From the NCBI GenBank assembly GCA_032115775.1, contig JAUMBL010000212.1, positions 1-31,531 on the forward strand: 31,531 bases of DNA. Direction: 5' to 3'. The position numbers and the translations under genes are program-made. Shown one piece after another: positions 1 to 7,606 of this stretch; position 1 is the first letter of the stretch, and the number at the start of each line of letters is the position of its first letter. The notes under the pieces were generated by a model. It searched no databases and had not been told where the DNA came from. It saw nothing but the letters and a program-made list of their open reading frames with translations. This DNA is from M3007 sp032115775. Its GTDB lineage: Bacteria; Bacteroidota; Bacteroidia; Chitinophagales; Saprospiraceae.

Positions 1-1
1 G

Positions 2-322
2 AAAAATCCTGCCGCTCAACAACAAAAACAACGGAATTTTAACCGCCTCTGGCACGCCGACGCCGAAGTGGCAAAGCGCGTGGGTCAGGCGGATACGTAT
101 CGCTACGACGGCTCAGAGCCGCTCGAGCGCTTCACCGGCACGCACCCGGCGGTGATGCAAGCGCGCATCGCCGCTATGAACTGGCAGTTCGACAGCGACC
201 CCGCCGCTGCCCGCCGCCCACTCAAAGAACGCTTCTCGCAATGGATCGAGCGCCTCACCGGCCGCCGCCTCGGCGAGTACAAAAATTTCATCCTTCTGCC
301 TGATTCTACGCCGCATGGATAA
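2..322 (+). CDS. C-terminal part of a probable family 2 glycosyltransferase (5' truncated)
   Basis: The reading frame is open from the window edge to a TAA at 320-322, so this is the last 106 codons of a gene that starts outside the window. The visible residues are rich in Trp, Arg and His and include RLWHADAEV, TGTHPAVMQARI and RLGEYKNF. These resemble the C-terminal tail of Bacteroidota family 2 glycosyltransferases, in which a GTHPAVM-like segment and a closing GEYKN-like segment follow the catalytic domain. The GT-A core and DXD motif are not in view, so the assignment rests on the tail alone. The stop overlaps the murQ start by 8 bases (ATG at 315, TAA ending at 322), so the two genes are very probably cotranscribed and may be translationally coupled. 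A GTG at 68 lies inside this frame but is not a likely start, because the coding pattern continues upstream of it. Confidence 0.5.
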   Translation, partial: KNPAAQQQKQRNFNRLWHADAEVAKRVGQADTYRYDGSEPLERFTGTHPAVMQARIAAMNWQFDSDPAAARRPLKERFSQWIERLTGRRLGEYKNFILLPDSTPHG

Positions 323-1121
323 AATTACCGAACGCGACTCCCCCTACCGTCACCTGGAGAAAATGAGCGTACATACGCTGCTTACCCACATCAATACGGA
401 AGACCGCAAAGTACCGGAGGCCGTAGCGGCCGCTATCCCGCAAATCGAAGCGTTTGTCGAAGCGCTTGTACCCCGCATGCGCGCAGGCGGTCGGCTGTTC
501 TACATCGGCGCGGGCACCAGCGGCCGCCTCGGCGTGTTGGACGCCTCGGAAATCCCGCCCACCTACGGCGCGCCGCCCGACTGGGTGGTAGGGCTTATCG
601 CCGGCGGCGACCAGGCGATCCGCAATCCGGTGGAAGGCGCGGAGGACAGCACCACCCAAGCCTGGGAGGATCTGCGCGCCTGGCAAATCGAAGCGATCGA
701 TACGGTGATCGGCATCGCCGCCTCCGGCACGACGCCCTACGTGATACACGGCCTGCGCGCTTGTCGGGCCGCCGGCATCCGCACGGCCTGCATCACCTGC
801 AACCCCGGCGCGCCAATTATCGAAGCGGCCGATCACCCCATCCTCGCGGTAGTCGGCCCCGAATTTGTTACCGGCAGCACCCGCATGAAAGCGGGCACCG
901 CGCAAAAACTCATCCTGAATATGATCTCCACCACCGCCATGATCCAGTTGGGGCGCGTATCGGATAATAAAATGGTGGACATGCAACTTTCCAACGCCAA
1001 ACTGATCGAACGCGGCGCCCGGATGGTGGCGGAAGCCACCGGACTGTCGCTGGATGCGGCCCGGGCCGCGCTGCTGCAGCATGGGAGCGTGCGGAAGGCG
1101 GTTGCGGCGCAAAACGGGTAA
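315..1121 (+). CDS. murQ: N-acetylmuramic acid 6-phosphate etherase MurQ
   Basis: MurQ cleaves the D-lactyl ether of MurNAc-6-phosphate to give GlcNAc-6-phosphate and D-lactate, a cytoplasmic step of peptidoglycan recycling. The protein has 268 residues, slightly shorter than the roughly 300 of E. coli MurQ. A SIS-type sugar-phosphate domain is evident: the signature GAGTSGRLGVLDASE (residues 65-79) is followed by IPPTYG. Glu79 and Glu110 (in VEGAEDS) match the two catalytic acids described for E. coli MurQ (Glu83 and Glu114). GSTRMKAGTAQK and NKMVDMQLSNAKL are also family-typical. The ATG at 315 lies inside the end of the upstream glycosyltransferase gene, which argues for one operon. A repeat-family hairpin downstream (1172-1232) can act as its terminator. 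No murK, anmK or nagZ gene is in the window. Confidence 0.96.
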   Translation: MDKITERDSPYRHLEKMSVHTLLTHINTEDRKVPEAVAAAIPQIEAFVEALVPRMRAGGRLFYIGAGTSGRLGVLDASEIPPTYGAPPDWVVGLIAGGDQAIRNPVEGAEDSTTQAWEDLRAWQIEAIDTVIGIAASGTTPYVIHGLRACRAAGIRTACITCNPGAPIIEAADHPILAVVGPEFVTGSTRMKAGTAQKLILNMISTTAMIQLGRVSDNKMVDMQLSNAKLIERGARMVAEATGLSLDAARAALLQHGSVRKAVAAQNG

Positions 1122-1138
1122 TGAGGGTGTATCACAAG

Positions 1139-1250
1139 TATTTCGCCGCCTCCGGCGGCGAAATAAAATAATGTTTGGTTGCCTGTTTTTTTGATTTTTT
1201 TAGAAAAAATCAAAAAAACAGGCAACCAAACAAAATATTTTTTTGCTTAA
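1139..1250 (-). repeat. Palindromic intergenic element A, copy 1 (reverse orientation)
   Basis: The main hairpin has two perfect 29-base arms (1172-1200 and 1204-1232) around a TAG loop. A second hairpin lies at 1139-1165, with 12-base arms and a 3-base loop. Read on the minus strand, the order is an A/T block (1231-1250), large hairpin, ATTATTTTATTTCGCCG, small hairpin; this is the same order as copy 3. It sits between the convergent genes murQ and the T9SS protein, and U-rich arms on both strands make it a plausible bidirectional terminator. Confidence 0.85.
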
Positions 1251-1298
1251 CGGGGCTTTCGCGGACTTATGATACACCCTCAATGCCTGGATACGCCG

Positions 1299-4200
1299 TT
1301 ATTCTACTTTGATCAATTGCAGATTGTGCGCGCGCGCCGCCGCCCGAATCCGCACCAGGTACGTGCCGGCGGGCAGGTTTTCGAGCGGAATCTGCAATTT
1401 CGTTTGGTCAATATTGCCGCTGAACAGGACGCGCAGTGCGCGGCCGCTCCAATCCGTCAGGGTAATTTCGGCGTCTGATAGTTGCGGCAATTTCAGATCC
1501 AGCAGGCTGAAAGACTCGGCTGGATTTGGCGACAGGCGTGCGTGCCAGCCTGCCGGCAGTTCGCCGGCGCGCACGGTGGTTTCCACCACGATCGAGGCCA
1601 CACTGCTGCAGCCGGTCGTTGCGCTGGTAACGGTCACGGTGTAGGCGCCACCCGGCAAATTTTCGATGGTTGCGCCGATTGCGCCATTACTCCACAAAAA
1701 GGAGAACGGCCCTGCTCCGCTCAGGATATTCGCATTTGCGCTGCCATCGCCGGCGCCGGCGGCGCTTTCGTTGACGGCGCTCAGGCTGATTGCCAGGGTG
1801 TCGGCAACCTGAACAGTCAATTCGACGCGCTCCGTACAACCGGCCTCGTCGGTGATTGTGCAGTCGGCCAGTACTGTGCCGTAGGGGTACACGGCGGTAG
1901 TGCTCGTATCGCCGTTGCTCCAGGCGAAGCGGTACGGCGGCGTGCCGCCCGTCGGAAGGACGGACAACGTCGTCTGCCCGCTACAATCCACGGCGCCCGG
2001 GGACAGTCCCGCGCTGAGGAAAGGTTGCACCTGCGTCACCGTGGCAACGTCCGTGGCCGTGCAGCCGTTCAGCGGATTCGTGGCGACGACCAGGTAGTCG
2101 CCGGGAGTCGTGACGATCGGCTGCTCCACCCCAAAAGGCAGGGAAACCCAGGCTACCAGAACCGGATTGTCCACGATCGCATTTAGGACGACCTCGCTAT
2201 TTTGGCAAAACAACACCCCGCCCACGGCCTCGAGCGCGGGCGGCAGGGTATCTGCTGGGACTTCCGCGACGATTGCTCCCTCACAGCCGTTCAGCGGACT
2301 GTAGGCCTTCAGGGTATAAATGCCCGGCTCGGTAACGGTGTTGGTCAAATCCAAGGAGAAAAAACCGGAGGGGCCTTCCCAGTACGCATCGCCGCCGACC
2401 ACGGAACCGACCAGCTGTGCCGAACCGCCCAGGCAGGTAATCGCGCCGGTTACATTGGCAGTTAAAATGGGCGGTTCCAGATCCGCTACGACAAATACTT
2501 CCTTCGTATTCGTGCAACCGTTCGGCGCCGTGACAACCAGGCGATAAATACCCGGCTGCGCGGCGGGCGCGTTTTGTAAATTGGAGATAAAGCCTCCCGG
2601 GCCCGTCCAAAGATACATCACCCCGGGCGTGGCAGACTGGCCGCGGAGCGTGTCCACATCATTGTAGCAGGTAATCAGGCCGCCGGTGGCGCTCACGTCC
2701 GGCAGCGAGCTGTCGGCGCTTACTTCGGCGATGGCGGTACCCGTGCAGCCGTTCGGGGCGGTCACCGTAACGGTGTATGTGCCGGGTTGGCTGACGGTGG
2801 GATTTTGCAGCGTGGAGACGAAACCCGTGGGGCTTCCCCAAGCGAATACGACGCCGGCGGTATTGGACGTCGCATTGATCGTCAGCAGCGGATTGTCGCA
2901 GCTCAACACGCCGCCGACAGCCTGCACCTCCGGCGCCGTAATATCCTGCGCGATGTCAATAGACGTGCTGCTGGTACAGCCATTGGCCGGATTGGAAGCG
3001 ATCAGTGTATAGGTTCCGGGATTCGAGATCGGAATCTGCGGATCATCGGAATTCACGGAGGGGCCGCTCCAGAACAGGCCGAGTCCGGGCACATCGCTGC
3101 TGACAGTCAGGAGAATGGACGTGTTGCTGCAGGTAAGGGTAGTAGTGGCCGCCTGAATATCCACGGCAGGCCCCTGCAGGTTTTCAATGACTTCCACCAC
3201 GCCCGTGGCCGTACAGCCGTTGAGCAGGTTGAAAGCGGTTAGGGTATAGACTCCGGGGCTTGTCACAATCGGGTTGGGGTCAATGGACGCGAAGCCGTCG
3301 GGGCCTTCCCAGAAGGGTTCGCCGCCAAATATGGAGGCCGGGAGCGTCACAATGGCTTGCAGGCAGTTGATTTCCGTGTTGGCCGTGGTGACGATCGGCG
3401 GGTCGAGGTCGGTGACCACCGGTACCGACGTGCCGGCGGTGCAGCTATTCGGCGCCGTGACGACGAGCGTATAGACGCCCGGCACGGAAGTCGCCGCGTT
3501 TTGCGTGCCGGCGGTAAAGCCGTTGGGGCCCGTCCAGCTGTAGTTGACGCCGGGCGTGCTGGAAAATCCGCGCAGCGTATCCGTTTCGTTGTAGCAGGTG
3601 ATCAGGCCGCCGTCTGCGGAGACATTGGGCGGCGTGCCGCCGCTGTATATCACGCTTTGGATGATTCCGGTGCTGGTATTCCAATAAGAGCCGGCGACGG
3701 TATTTTGCAGTTTGACGGCTCGCACCTGGTAGTACAGCGTATCGGCCGGCGGGTTAGGGTCGGTGTAGCTGCCGTTCACCAATCCCGGGTGTATTTTGGC
3801 GTATCCGCTGTATGGGGCGGTAGAGCGGAAGATTTGGTATCCTGCGACGGCGGGGTCGGCGGAGGGCGTCCAGTTCAGCCGGACGGCATCGCACTGGGGC
3901 GTTAGCGCCAGGTTTGCGGCCGGAGCGACGATATGGGCGCGGAGGCTGGGGTCGCCGAGCAGGGCGACATGCGTTCCGCAGGTACCGTAATATTCGGGAT
4001 ATCCCACGTTATCGCAGGTATTTTGCGTTTCCCGGGTGGAATATCCGATGGTTTCGCCGGCGTTCAGGTGCTGAAAAAACCAGTGCGGTCTGCCTGCCCA
4101 GGCGACGGACAGGATGCCGCCGCGCGAAGCCAGCACGGAGGGCAGCAGCGGGTTGGGCGCATAGTCCCAGTCGCCGTGATAGCTCCCAAAGATCATGGAA

Positions 4201-5336
4201 AACACAACATTGATGCTGTCGGTGGCAAAATCCGTGCTTGTGCCCACGCCGCTGGCGCTGGTGTAGGTACCCCCGCCGCAGCCATATCCGAACAGAAAGC
4301 TTTGATTATCGGTGTTTGTCAAGAAATCGCCTTCCACCACATTAGCGGCGCCTGAAAGCGCATAGCCGTTTCGAAATCCGTTGGCGGCGAAGGCCTCGCT
4401 GTTGAAAAAACCGAAATTATCGTCCACCAGCATCTTATTGTCCACCGTATATTCTTTGACGCGCCAGCGGTGGTTTTTATCGAGATACCGGCGCATGAGT
4501 TGCACCTGATTGGCGCCGAAGGTCGTTTCCGACAGGTTGGAAAAATCCACCCTGCCCACGGCGAGTTCGGTGGCGGAAGGCGTCACGCTTTGGTCGAATT
4601 TGCCATCGCCCGGCACGTTGTTGTTTTCCGGCCGGCCTGCCGTGGTGATGTTGACGGAATTATCGGTCCACAGCCCGTTTACATCGCCGTAGTAGGTATC
4701 GGCCGGCCAGGCGCCGGCGTGTTCCGGGTGCGCATCCCAGGCCGTATTGCCGGCATAGGGTACGGGGATGGCGCCGAGGAGCAGCACGCTTTTGACCTGC
4801 TGCGGCGCTGCGTTGTAATCGGCGACGATTTGATTTTTTATCGTTGCCACGGTGGCATTGGCGGGCGTTTCGTGCCAGCGCAGATCCCAGCCGTCGCCTG
4901 CCAGGTCTTGCCGCAGGCGTTCCAGTTCAAAGGCTAGGGGCGCGCTCAGCGCGGCTTCGCAAAACACCAGCATTTGTCCGCGTTTTTCCACCGCTTGACT
5001 TTCGAGGGCCACACTGAGGTAGCCGAAACCGGCGACGCCGTTCACAGTGCGTTGGATGCCGTACTCATACACCTTCCCGGCCGTTACGAGGGGATCGGTG
5101 AAGGTACTGACGGTGGATGCCGTCTGATTGAGCAAGACGAACCAGGTGGTAGAGTCCTTTTCCCGGCGAAACAGCACGACATCGGCTGCGGTCGGGGCCG
5201 GCCAGTTGAGCGCGACGCGCAGCGGGCCGGTTTGCACATTGCCGGACAGCGCTACGGCAGCGTCTTTGGTGGTTTGGGATGCCACTGCGATGGGCAGACA
5301 AAGCAGCAGTAGGAATGAGTACAGGATTTTATGCAT
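1299..5336 (-). CDS. T9SS-secreted C25/gingipain-like protein with FN3 and nine Ig/SprB-like repeats
   Basis: The 1345-residue precursor starts with a signal peptide (residues 1-20, cleavage near AVAS). The order then is an FN3-like domain (about 25-115), a caspase/gingipain-like alpha-beta region (about 120-470), a second FN3 domain (about 472-565), nine Ig/PKD or SprB-like repeats of about 75 residues (about 569-1255), and a type A T9SS sorting domain (about 1256-1345, with LSPNPAES and LPAGTYLVRI). In the C25-like region VLLLGAIPVPYAG, GSYHGDWD (384-391), AGRPHWF and LLGDPSLR match the peptidase C25 scaffold. However, the strand that normally carries the catalytic His reads FGYGCGGG, and the usual Cys site reads GSYHGD. 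The protein is therefore probably exported across the outer membrane but may be non-catalytic. The ATG at 5336 sits directly before a clear signal peptide. The gene appears monocistronic and is convergent with murQ. Domain assignment is by eye; the C25 link is moderately sure, the T9SS tail is sure. Confidence 0.85.
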   Translation of the reverse strand: MHKILYSFLLLLCLPIAVASQTTKDAAVALSGNVQTGPLRVALNWPAPTAADVVLFRREKDSTTWFVLLNQTASTVSTFTDPLVTAGKVYEYGIQRTVNGVAGFGYLSVALESQAVEKRGQMLVFCEAALSAPLAFELERLRQDLAGDGWDLRWHETPANATVATIKNQIVADYNAAPQQVKSVLLLGAIPVPYAGNTAWDAHPEHAGAWPADTYYGDVNGLWTDNSVNITTAGRPENNNVPGDGKFDQSVTPSATELAVGRVDFSNLSETTFGANQVQLMRRYLDKNHRWRVKEYTVDNKMLVDDNFGFFNSEAFAANGFRNGYALSGAANVVEGDFLTNTDNQSFLFGYGCGGGTYTSASGVGTSTDFATDSINVVFSMIFGSYHGDWDYAPNPLLPSVLASRGGILSVAWAGRPHWFFQHLNAGETIGYSTRETQNTCDNVGYPEYYGTCGTHVALLGDPSLRAHIVAPAANLALTPQCDAVRLNWTPSADPAVAGYQIFRSTAPYSGYAKIHPGLVNGSYTDPNPPADTLYYQVRAVKLQNTVAGSYWNTSTGIIQSVIYSGGTPPNVSADGGLITCYNETDTLRGFSSTPGVNYSWTGPNGFTAGTQNAATSVPGVYTLVVTAPNSCTAGTSVPVVTDLDPPIVTTANTEINCLQAIVTLPASIFGGEPFWEGPDGFASIDPNPIVTSPGVYTLTAFNLLNGCTATGVVEVIENLQGPAVDIQAATTTLTCSNTSILLTVSSDVPGLGLFWSGPSVNSDDPQIPISNPGTYTLIASNPANGCTSSTSIDIAQDITAPEVQAVGGVLSCDNPLLTINATSNTAGVVFAWGSPTGFVSTLQNPTVSQPGTYTVTVTAPNGCTGTAIAEVSADSSLPDVSATGGLITCYNDVDTLRGQSATPGVMYLWTGPGGFISNLQNAPAAQPGIYRLVVTAPNGCTNTKEVFVVADLEPPILTANVTGAITCLGGSAQLVGSVVGGDAYWEGPSGFFSLDLTNTVTEPGIYTLKAYSPLNGCEGAIVAEVPADTLPPALEAVGGVLFCQNSEVVLNAIVDNPVLVAWVSLPFGVEQPIVTTPGDYLVVATNPLNGCTATDVATVTQVQPFLSAGLSPGAVDCSGQTTLSVLPTGGTPPYRFAWSNGDTSTTAVYPYGTVLADCTITDEAGCTERVELTVQVADTLAISLSAVNESAAGAGDGSANANILSGAGPFSFLWSNGAIGATIENLPGGAYTVTVTSATTGCSSVASIVVETTVRAGELPAGWHARLSPNPAESFSLLDLKLPQLSDAEITLTDWSGRALRVLFSGNIDQTKLQIPLENLPAGTYLVRIRAAARAHNLQLIKVE

Positions 5337-5434
5337 AAATAAAAATTTGTGGTAAAATTAGATTGTTTTTATATGTTTAAAAAGAAATCTAACTGCTTTG
5401 TGGCGTTTTGGCCCCGTATTAACAAGAAATTCAT

Positions 5435-5442
5435 TTCCTTTG
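5435..5442 (+). promoter_or_regulatory. Candidate Bacteroidota -7 box for the PKD-cyclophilin gene
   Basis: TTCCTTTG at this position differs by one base from the Bacteroidota -7 consensus TAnnTTTG and is followed by CA, as is common in this group. It lies 22 bases before the ATG at 5465. A TTTTG at 5406-5410 could be the -33 element, but the spacing (24) is longer than usual. Confidence 0.3.
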
Positions 5443-5464
5443 CAGCAAAATTGGTTTGCACCGC

Positions 5465-6346
5465 ATGAAACAAACTTTCCTCTTTTTCGCTTTCTTTACA
5501 CTTTTCCTCGGCGCCTGCGCCGTAAAGCCCGTCGCACGCTTTTCCGCCGCGCCGGAAAAACTCGTAGCGCCGGCTACCGTCGCTTTCAGCAACAACTCTC
5601 TGAACGCGGAGACCTATTCCTGGGATTTTGGCGACGGCGCCAGTTCTGCGGAGGCTGCGCCGACGCACCGCTATGCCCATTCCGGAAATTACACTGTTAC
5701 TTTAAAAGCCGTCAAAGGCGCTAAAACCGTTACGCACAAACAAATGATCCAGGTAACCGCTCCCACCACGTGCCTCCTTGAAATCGAAACCAGCCAAGGG
5801 GTTATGATGGCCGAATTGTTCGCCGGCACGCCCCAACACCGCGATAATTTTGTCAAACTGGCCGAAGAAGGCTATTTCGACGATTTACTTTTCCACCGCG
5901 TCATCGGCGGATTTATGGTTCAGGGCGGCGATCCGAACTCGCGCAACGCGCCTGCCGGGCAAGCGCTCGGATTCGGCGGCCCCGCTTATAAAATTCCGGC
6001 TGAATTCGTGGATTCGCTCGTGCACGTCAAAGGTATGATCGCCGCCGCCCGCGACGGCAACCCGCAAAAAGCCTCCAGCGGTTCGCAATTTTATATCGTG
6101 CAGGGCGCGCCGGTGTCGGATCAAACGCTCGATCAGGTGGAAGCGTCGAAAGGCTTCCGCTACACGTCCGAACAACGCGAGGCGTACAAAAAATTGGGCG
6201 GCACGCCGCACCTCGACCGCGATTACACCGTGTTCGGGCGCATCGTGGAAGGCTTGGATGTGCTGGATAAAATTGCAGCCCAACCGACCGACCGGAGCAA
6301 CCGACCGCTGCAGGATGTGAAAATGAAAATTAAAGTGATCAAATAA
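5465..6346 (+). CDS. PKD-domain lipoprotein with cyclophilin-type peptidyl-prolyl isomerase
   Basis: The 293-residue product should catalyse cis-trans isomerisation of prolyl bonds in the periplasm or at the outer membrane, helping secreted proteins fold. A lipoprotein signal (residues 1-18, FLGAC, Cys18) is followed by a PKD domain (about 24-97, YSWDFGDG at 51-58) and a cyclophilin domain (about 104-292). FHRVIGGFMVQGGDP (143-157) contains the catalytic Arg145; GSQFYIVQG and TPHLDRDYTVFGRIVEGLDV are the other conserved blocks. A roughly 30-residue charged insert before TPHLD is typical of Bacteroidota cyclophilins. An upstream in-frame TTG at 5456 exists, but the ATG at 5465 starts right at the signal peptide and is preferred. 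The 2OG oxygenase gene follows after 5 bp, so the two probably share a transcript. A second cyclophilin lipoprotein is encoded at 8979-11015. Confidence 0.93.
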   Translation: MKQTFLFFAFFTLFLGACAVKPVARFSAAPEKLVAPATVAFSNNSLNAETYSWDFGDGASSAEAAPTHRYAHSGNYTVTLKAVKGAKTVTHKQMIQVTAPTTCLLEIETSQGVMMAELFAGTPQHRDNFVKLAEEGYFDDLLFHRVIGGFMVQGGDPNSRNAPAGQALGFGGPAYKIPAEFVDSLVHVKGMIAAARDGNPQKASSGSQFYIVQGAPVSDQTLDQVEASKGFRYTSEQREAYKKLGGTPHLDRDYTVFGRIVEGLDVLDKIAAQPTDRSNRPLQDVKMKIKVIK

Positions 6347-6351
6347 ACAGT

Positions 6352-7302
6352 ATGGAAAAAGGGATTCCAACGGTAGATCTTTCGCAGTTTGTCCAAGGTT
6401 CGCCGGAACAACAACAAGCCTTCGTGGAGTCGCTCGGAAAAGCGTTTCGCGAAGTAGGGTTCGTCGCGGTCGTCAACCACGGCGTTCCAAAATCGCTGGT
6501 AGATGATTTTTACCAGGCTTCTAAAAAGTTTTTTGCGCTTCCGGAGGAGATCAAGAGAAAATATGAAGTGCGCGGCGGCGCCGGTCAGCGGGGATATACT
6601 TCGTTTGGTCGGGAGCACGCGAAGCAGTCCCAGGCGCCCGATTTAAAGGAATTTTTCCAGATCGGACAGGAAGTTCCTGCGGGACATCTGCTGCATTCGC
6701 AATACCCGGAAAACGTGCGGGTGGAAGAAATCCCGGCGTTTTACGCGCTGGGTCGCCAACTGTACCTGGAATTTGAGCGGGCGGGCGCCGAACTGTTGCG
6801 CGCGATCGCCATCTACCTGAAACTGGATCCGGCGTATTTTTCCGATAAAATCCAGTACGGCAACTCGATCCTCCGCTCGATCCACTACCCGCCGATTACC
6901 CAGGAGCCGGCCAGCGCCATTCGCGCCGAACAACATGAGGACATTAACCTTATCACGCTGCTCGTGGGCGCCAGCGCCGGCGGGCTCCAGCTGCTCTCGT
7001 CCGACAATACCTGGATTCCCATTATGCCGGAGGCCGATGAAATCGTCATCAATGTCGGCGATATGCTCCAGCGGCTCACCAATAATTACTTGAAAAGCAC
7101 CACGCACCGCGTGGTGAATCCTCCCCGGGAGGAGTGGCATTTGCCCCGACTCAGCATTCCGTTCTTCCTGCACCCGGTGAGTGAGATGGATCTTACCTGC
7201 CTGCCCAATTGCGTATCGGCGGATCATCCGCCGCAATATCCGCCGATCACTGCGGGCGAATATTTGGACGAGCGGCTCCGGGAGATCGGATTGAAGAAGT
7301 AA
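6352..7302 (+). CDS. 2-oxoglutarate/Fe(II)-dependent oxygenase, isopenicillin N synthase-like
   Basis: The 316-residue protein has the full layout of the IPNS/2OG-Fe(II) family: an N-terminal DIOX_N region (about 5-110, GFVAVVNHGVP) and a double-stranded beta-helix core. The iron facial triad is visible as His195-x-Asp197 (QHEDINLITLL) and His252 (STTHRVVNP). Arg266-Leu-Ser268 (PRLSIPFF) is the usual 2-oxoglutarate carboxylate-binding RxS pair. It should couple 2-oxoglutarate decarboxylation to oxidation of a small substrate in the cytoplasm. The substrate cannot be read from the sequence; bacterial relatives are generally annotated only as IPNS family. It starts 5 bp after the cyclophilin lipoprotein, so an operon is likely although no functional link is obvious. 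Palindromic element A copy 2 follows 55 bp after the stop and could terminate the transcript. Confidence 0.92.
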   Translation: MEKGIPTVDLSQFVQGSPEQQQAFVESLGKAFREVGFVAVVNHGVPKSLVDDFYQASKKFFALPEEIKRKYEVRGGAGQRGYTSFGREHAKQSQAPDLKEFFQIGQEVPAGHLLHSQYPENVRVEEIPAFYALGRQLYLEFERAGAELLRAIAIYLKLDPAYFSDKIQYGNSILRSIHYPPITQEPASAIRAEQHEDINLITLLVGASAGGLQLLSSDNTWIPIMPEADEIVINVGDMLQRLTNNYLKSTTHRVVNPPREEWHLPRLSIPFFLHPVSEMDLTCLPNCVSADHPPQYPPITAGEYLDERLREIGLKK

Positions 7303-7356
7303 TTGCGCGCGTTCTTTGATCGCGGGCGGATTGTTGAAAAAGTTCAAAGCGACTCT

Positions 7357-7440
7357 TTAAACAAAAAAATATTTTGTTTTGGCGTCTGTTTTTTGATTTT
7401 TTGTAAAAAAATCAAAAAACAGACGCCAAAACATCATTCT
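7357..7440 (+). repeat. Palindromic intergenic element A, copy 2
   Basis: Two perfect 28-base arms (7375-7402 and 7406-7433) flank a 3-base loop, preceded by the same A/T block found in the other copies (7357-7376). The variable stem segment is TGGCGT (7380-7385), matched by ACGCCA on the other side. The small second hairpin of copies 1 and 3 is missing here. It follows the 2OG oxygenase gene and can act as a terminator. Confidence 0.85.
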
Positions 7441-7490
7441 ATCCTTACGACACCGCTTTATTTGGAATTTTAATCCCGAAAACCGCCCAG

Positions 7491-7592
7491 AAAAGTGTAG
7501 GGGGTTAAAACCCCGGAAAATGTAGCGCGTCGTATTCCCGGCGATAAATCGCCGGGTTAGTCATTGCTATCACGCATATTTTGGCACTACCC
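7491..7592 (+). repeat. Palindromic intergenic element B, copy 1
   Basis: This repeat has two small palindromes: GGGGTT/AACCCC (7501-7514) and a 9-base-arm hairpin at 7537-7556 (CCCGGCGAT, AA, ATCGCCGGG). A weaker conserved tail follows (GTTAGTCATTG through CACTACCC). The same order recurs at 25914-26010. With element A copy 2 it fills almost all of the 304-base gap between the oxygenase and kmo, ending 14 bases before the kmo start. Confidence 0.75.
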
Positions 7593-7606
7593 AAATTTTA
7601 TTGATT

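Noticed and set aside
306..1112. 268-codon minus-strand frame over murQ
   Set aside because: It mirrors murQ almost exactly; murQ has complete family motifs, and the antisense frame has none.
833..1225. Minus-strand frame starting with MPVFLIFSKKIKK
   Set aside because: The first residues are a translation of palindromic element A copy 1 and the rest is antisense to murQ.
1299..3640. Short-period DNA repeats suggesting a repeat array
   Set aside because: They are explained by tandem Ig-like protein repeats in one long open frame.
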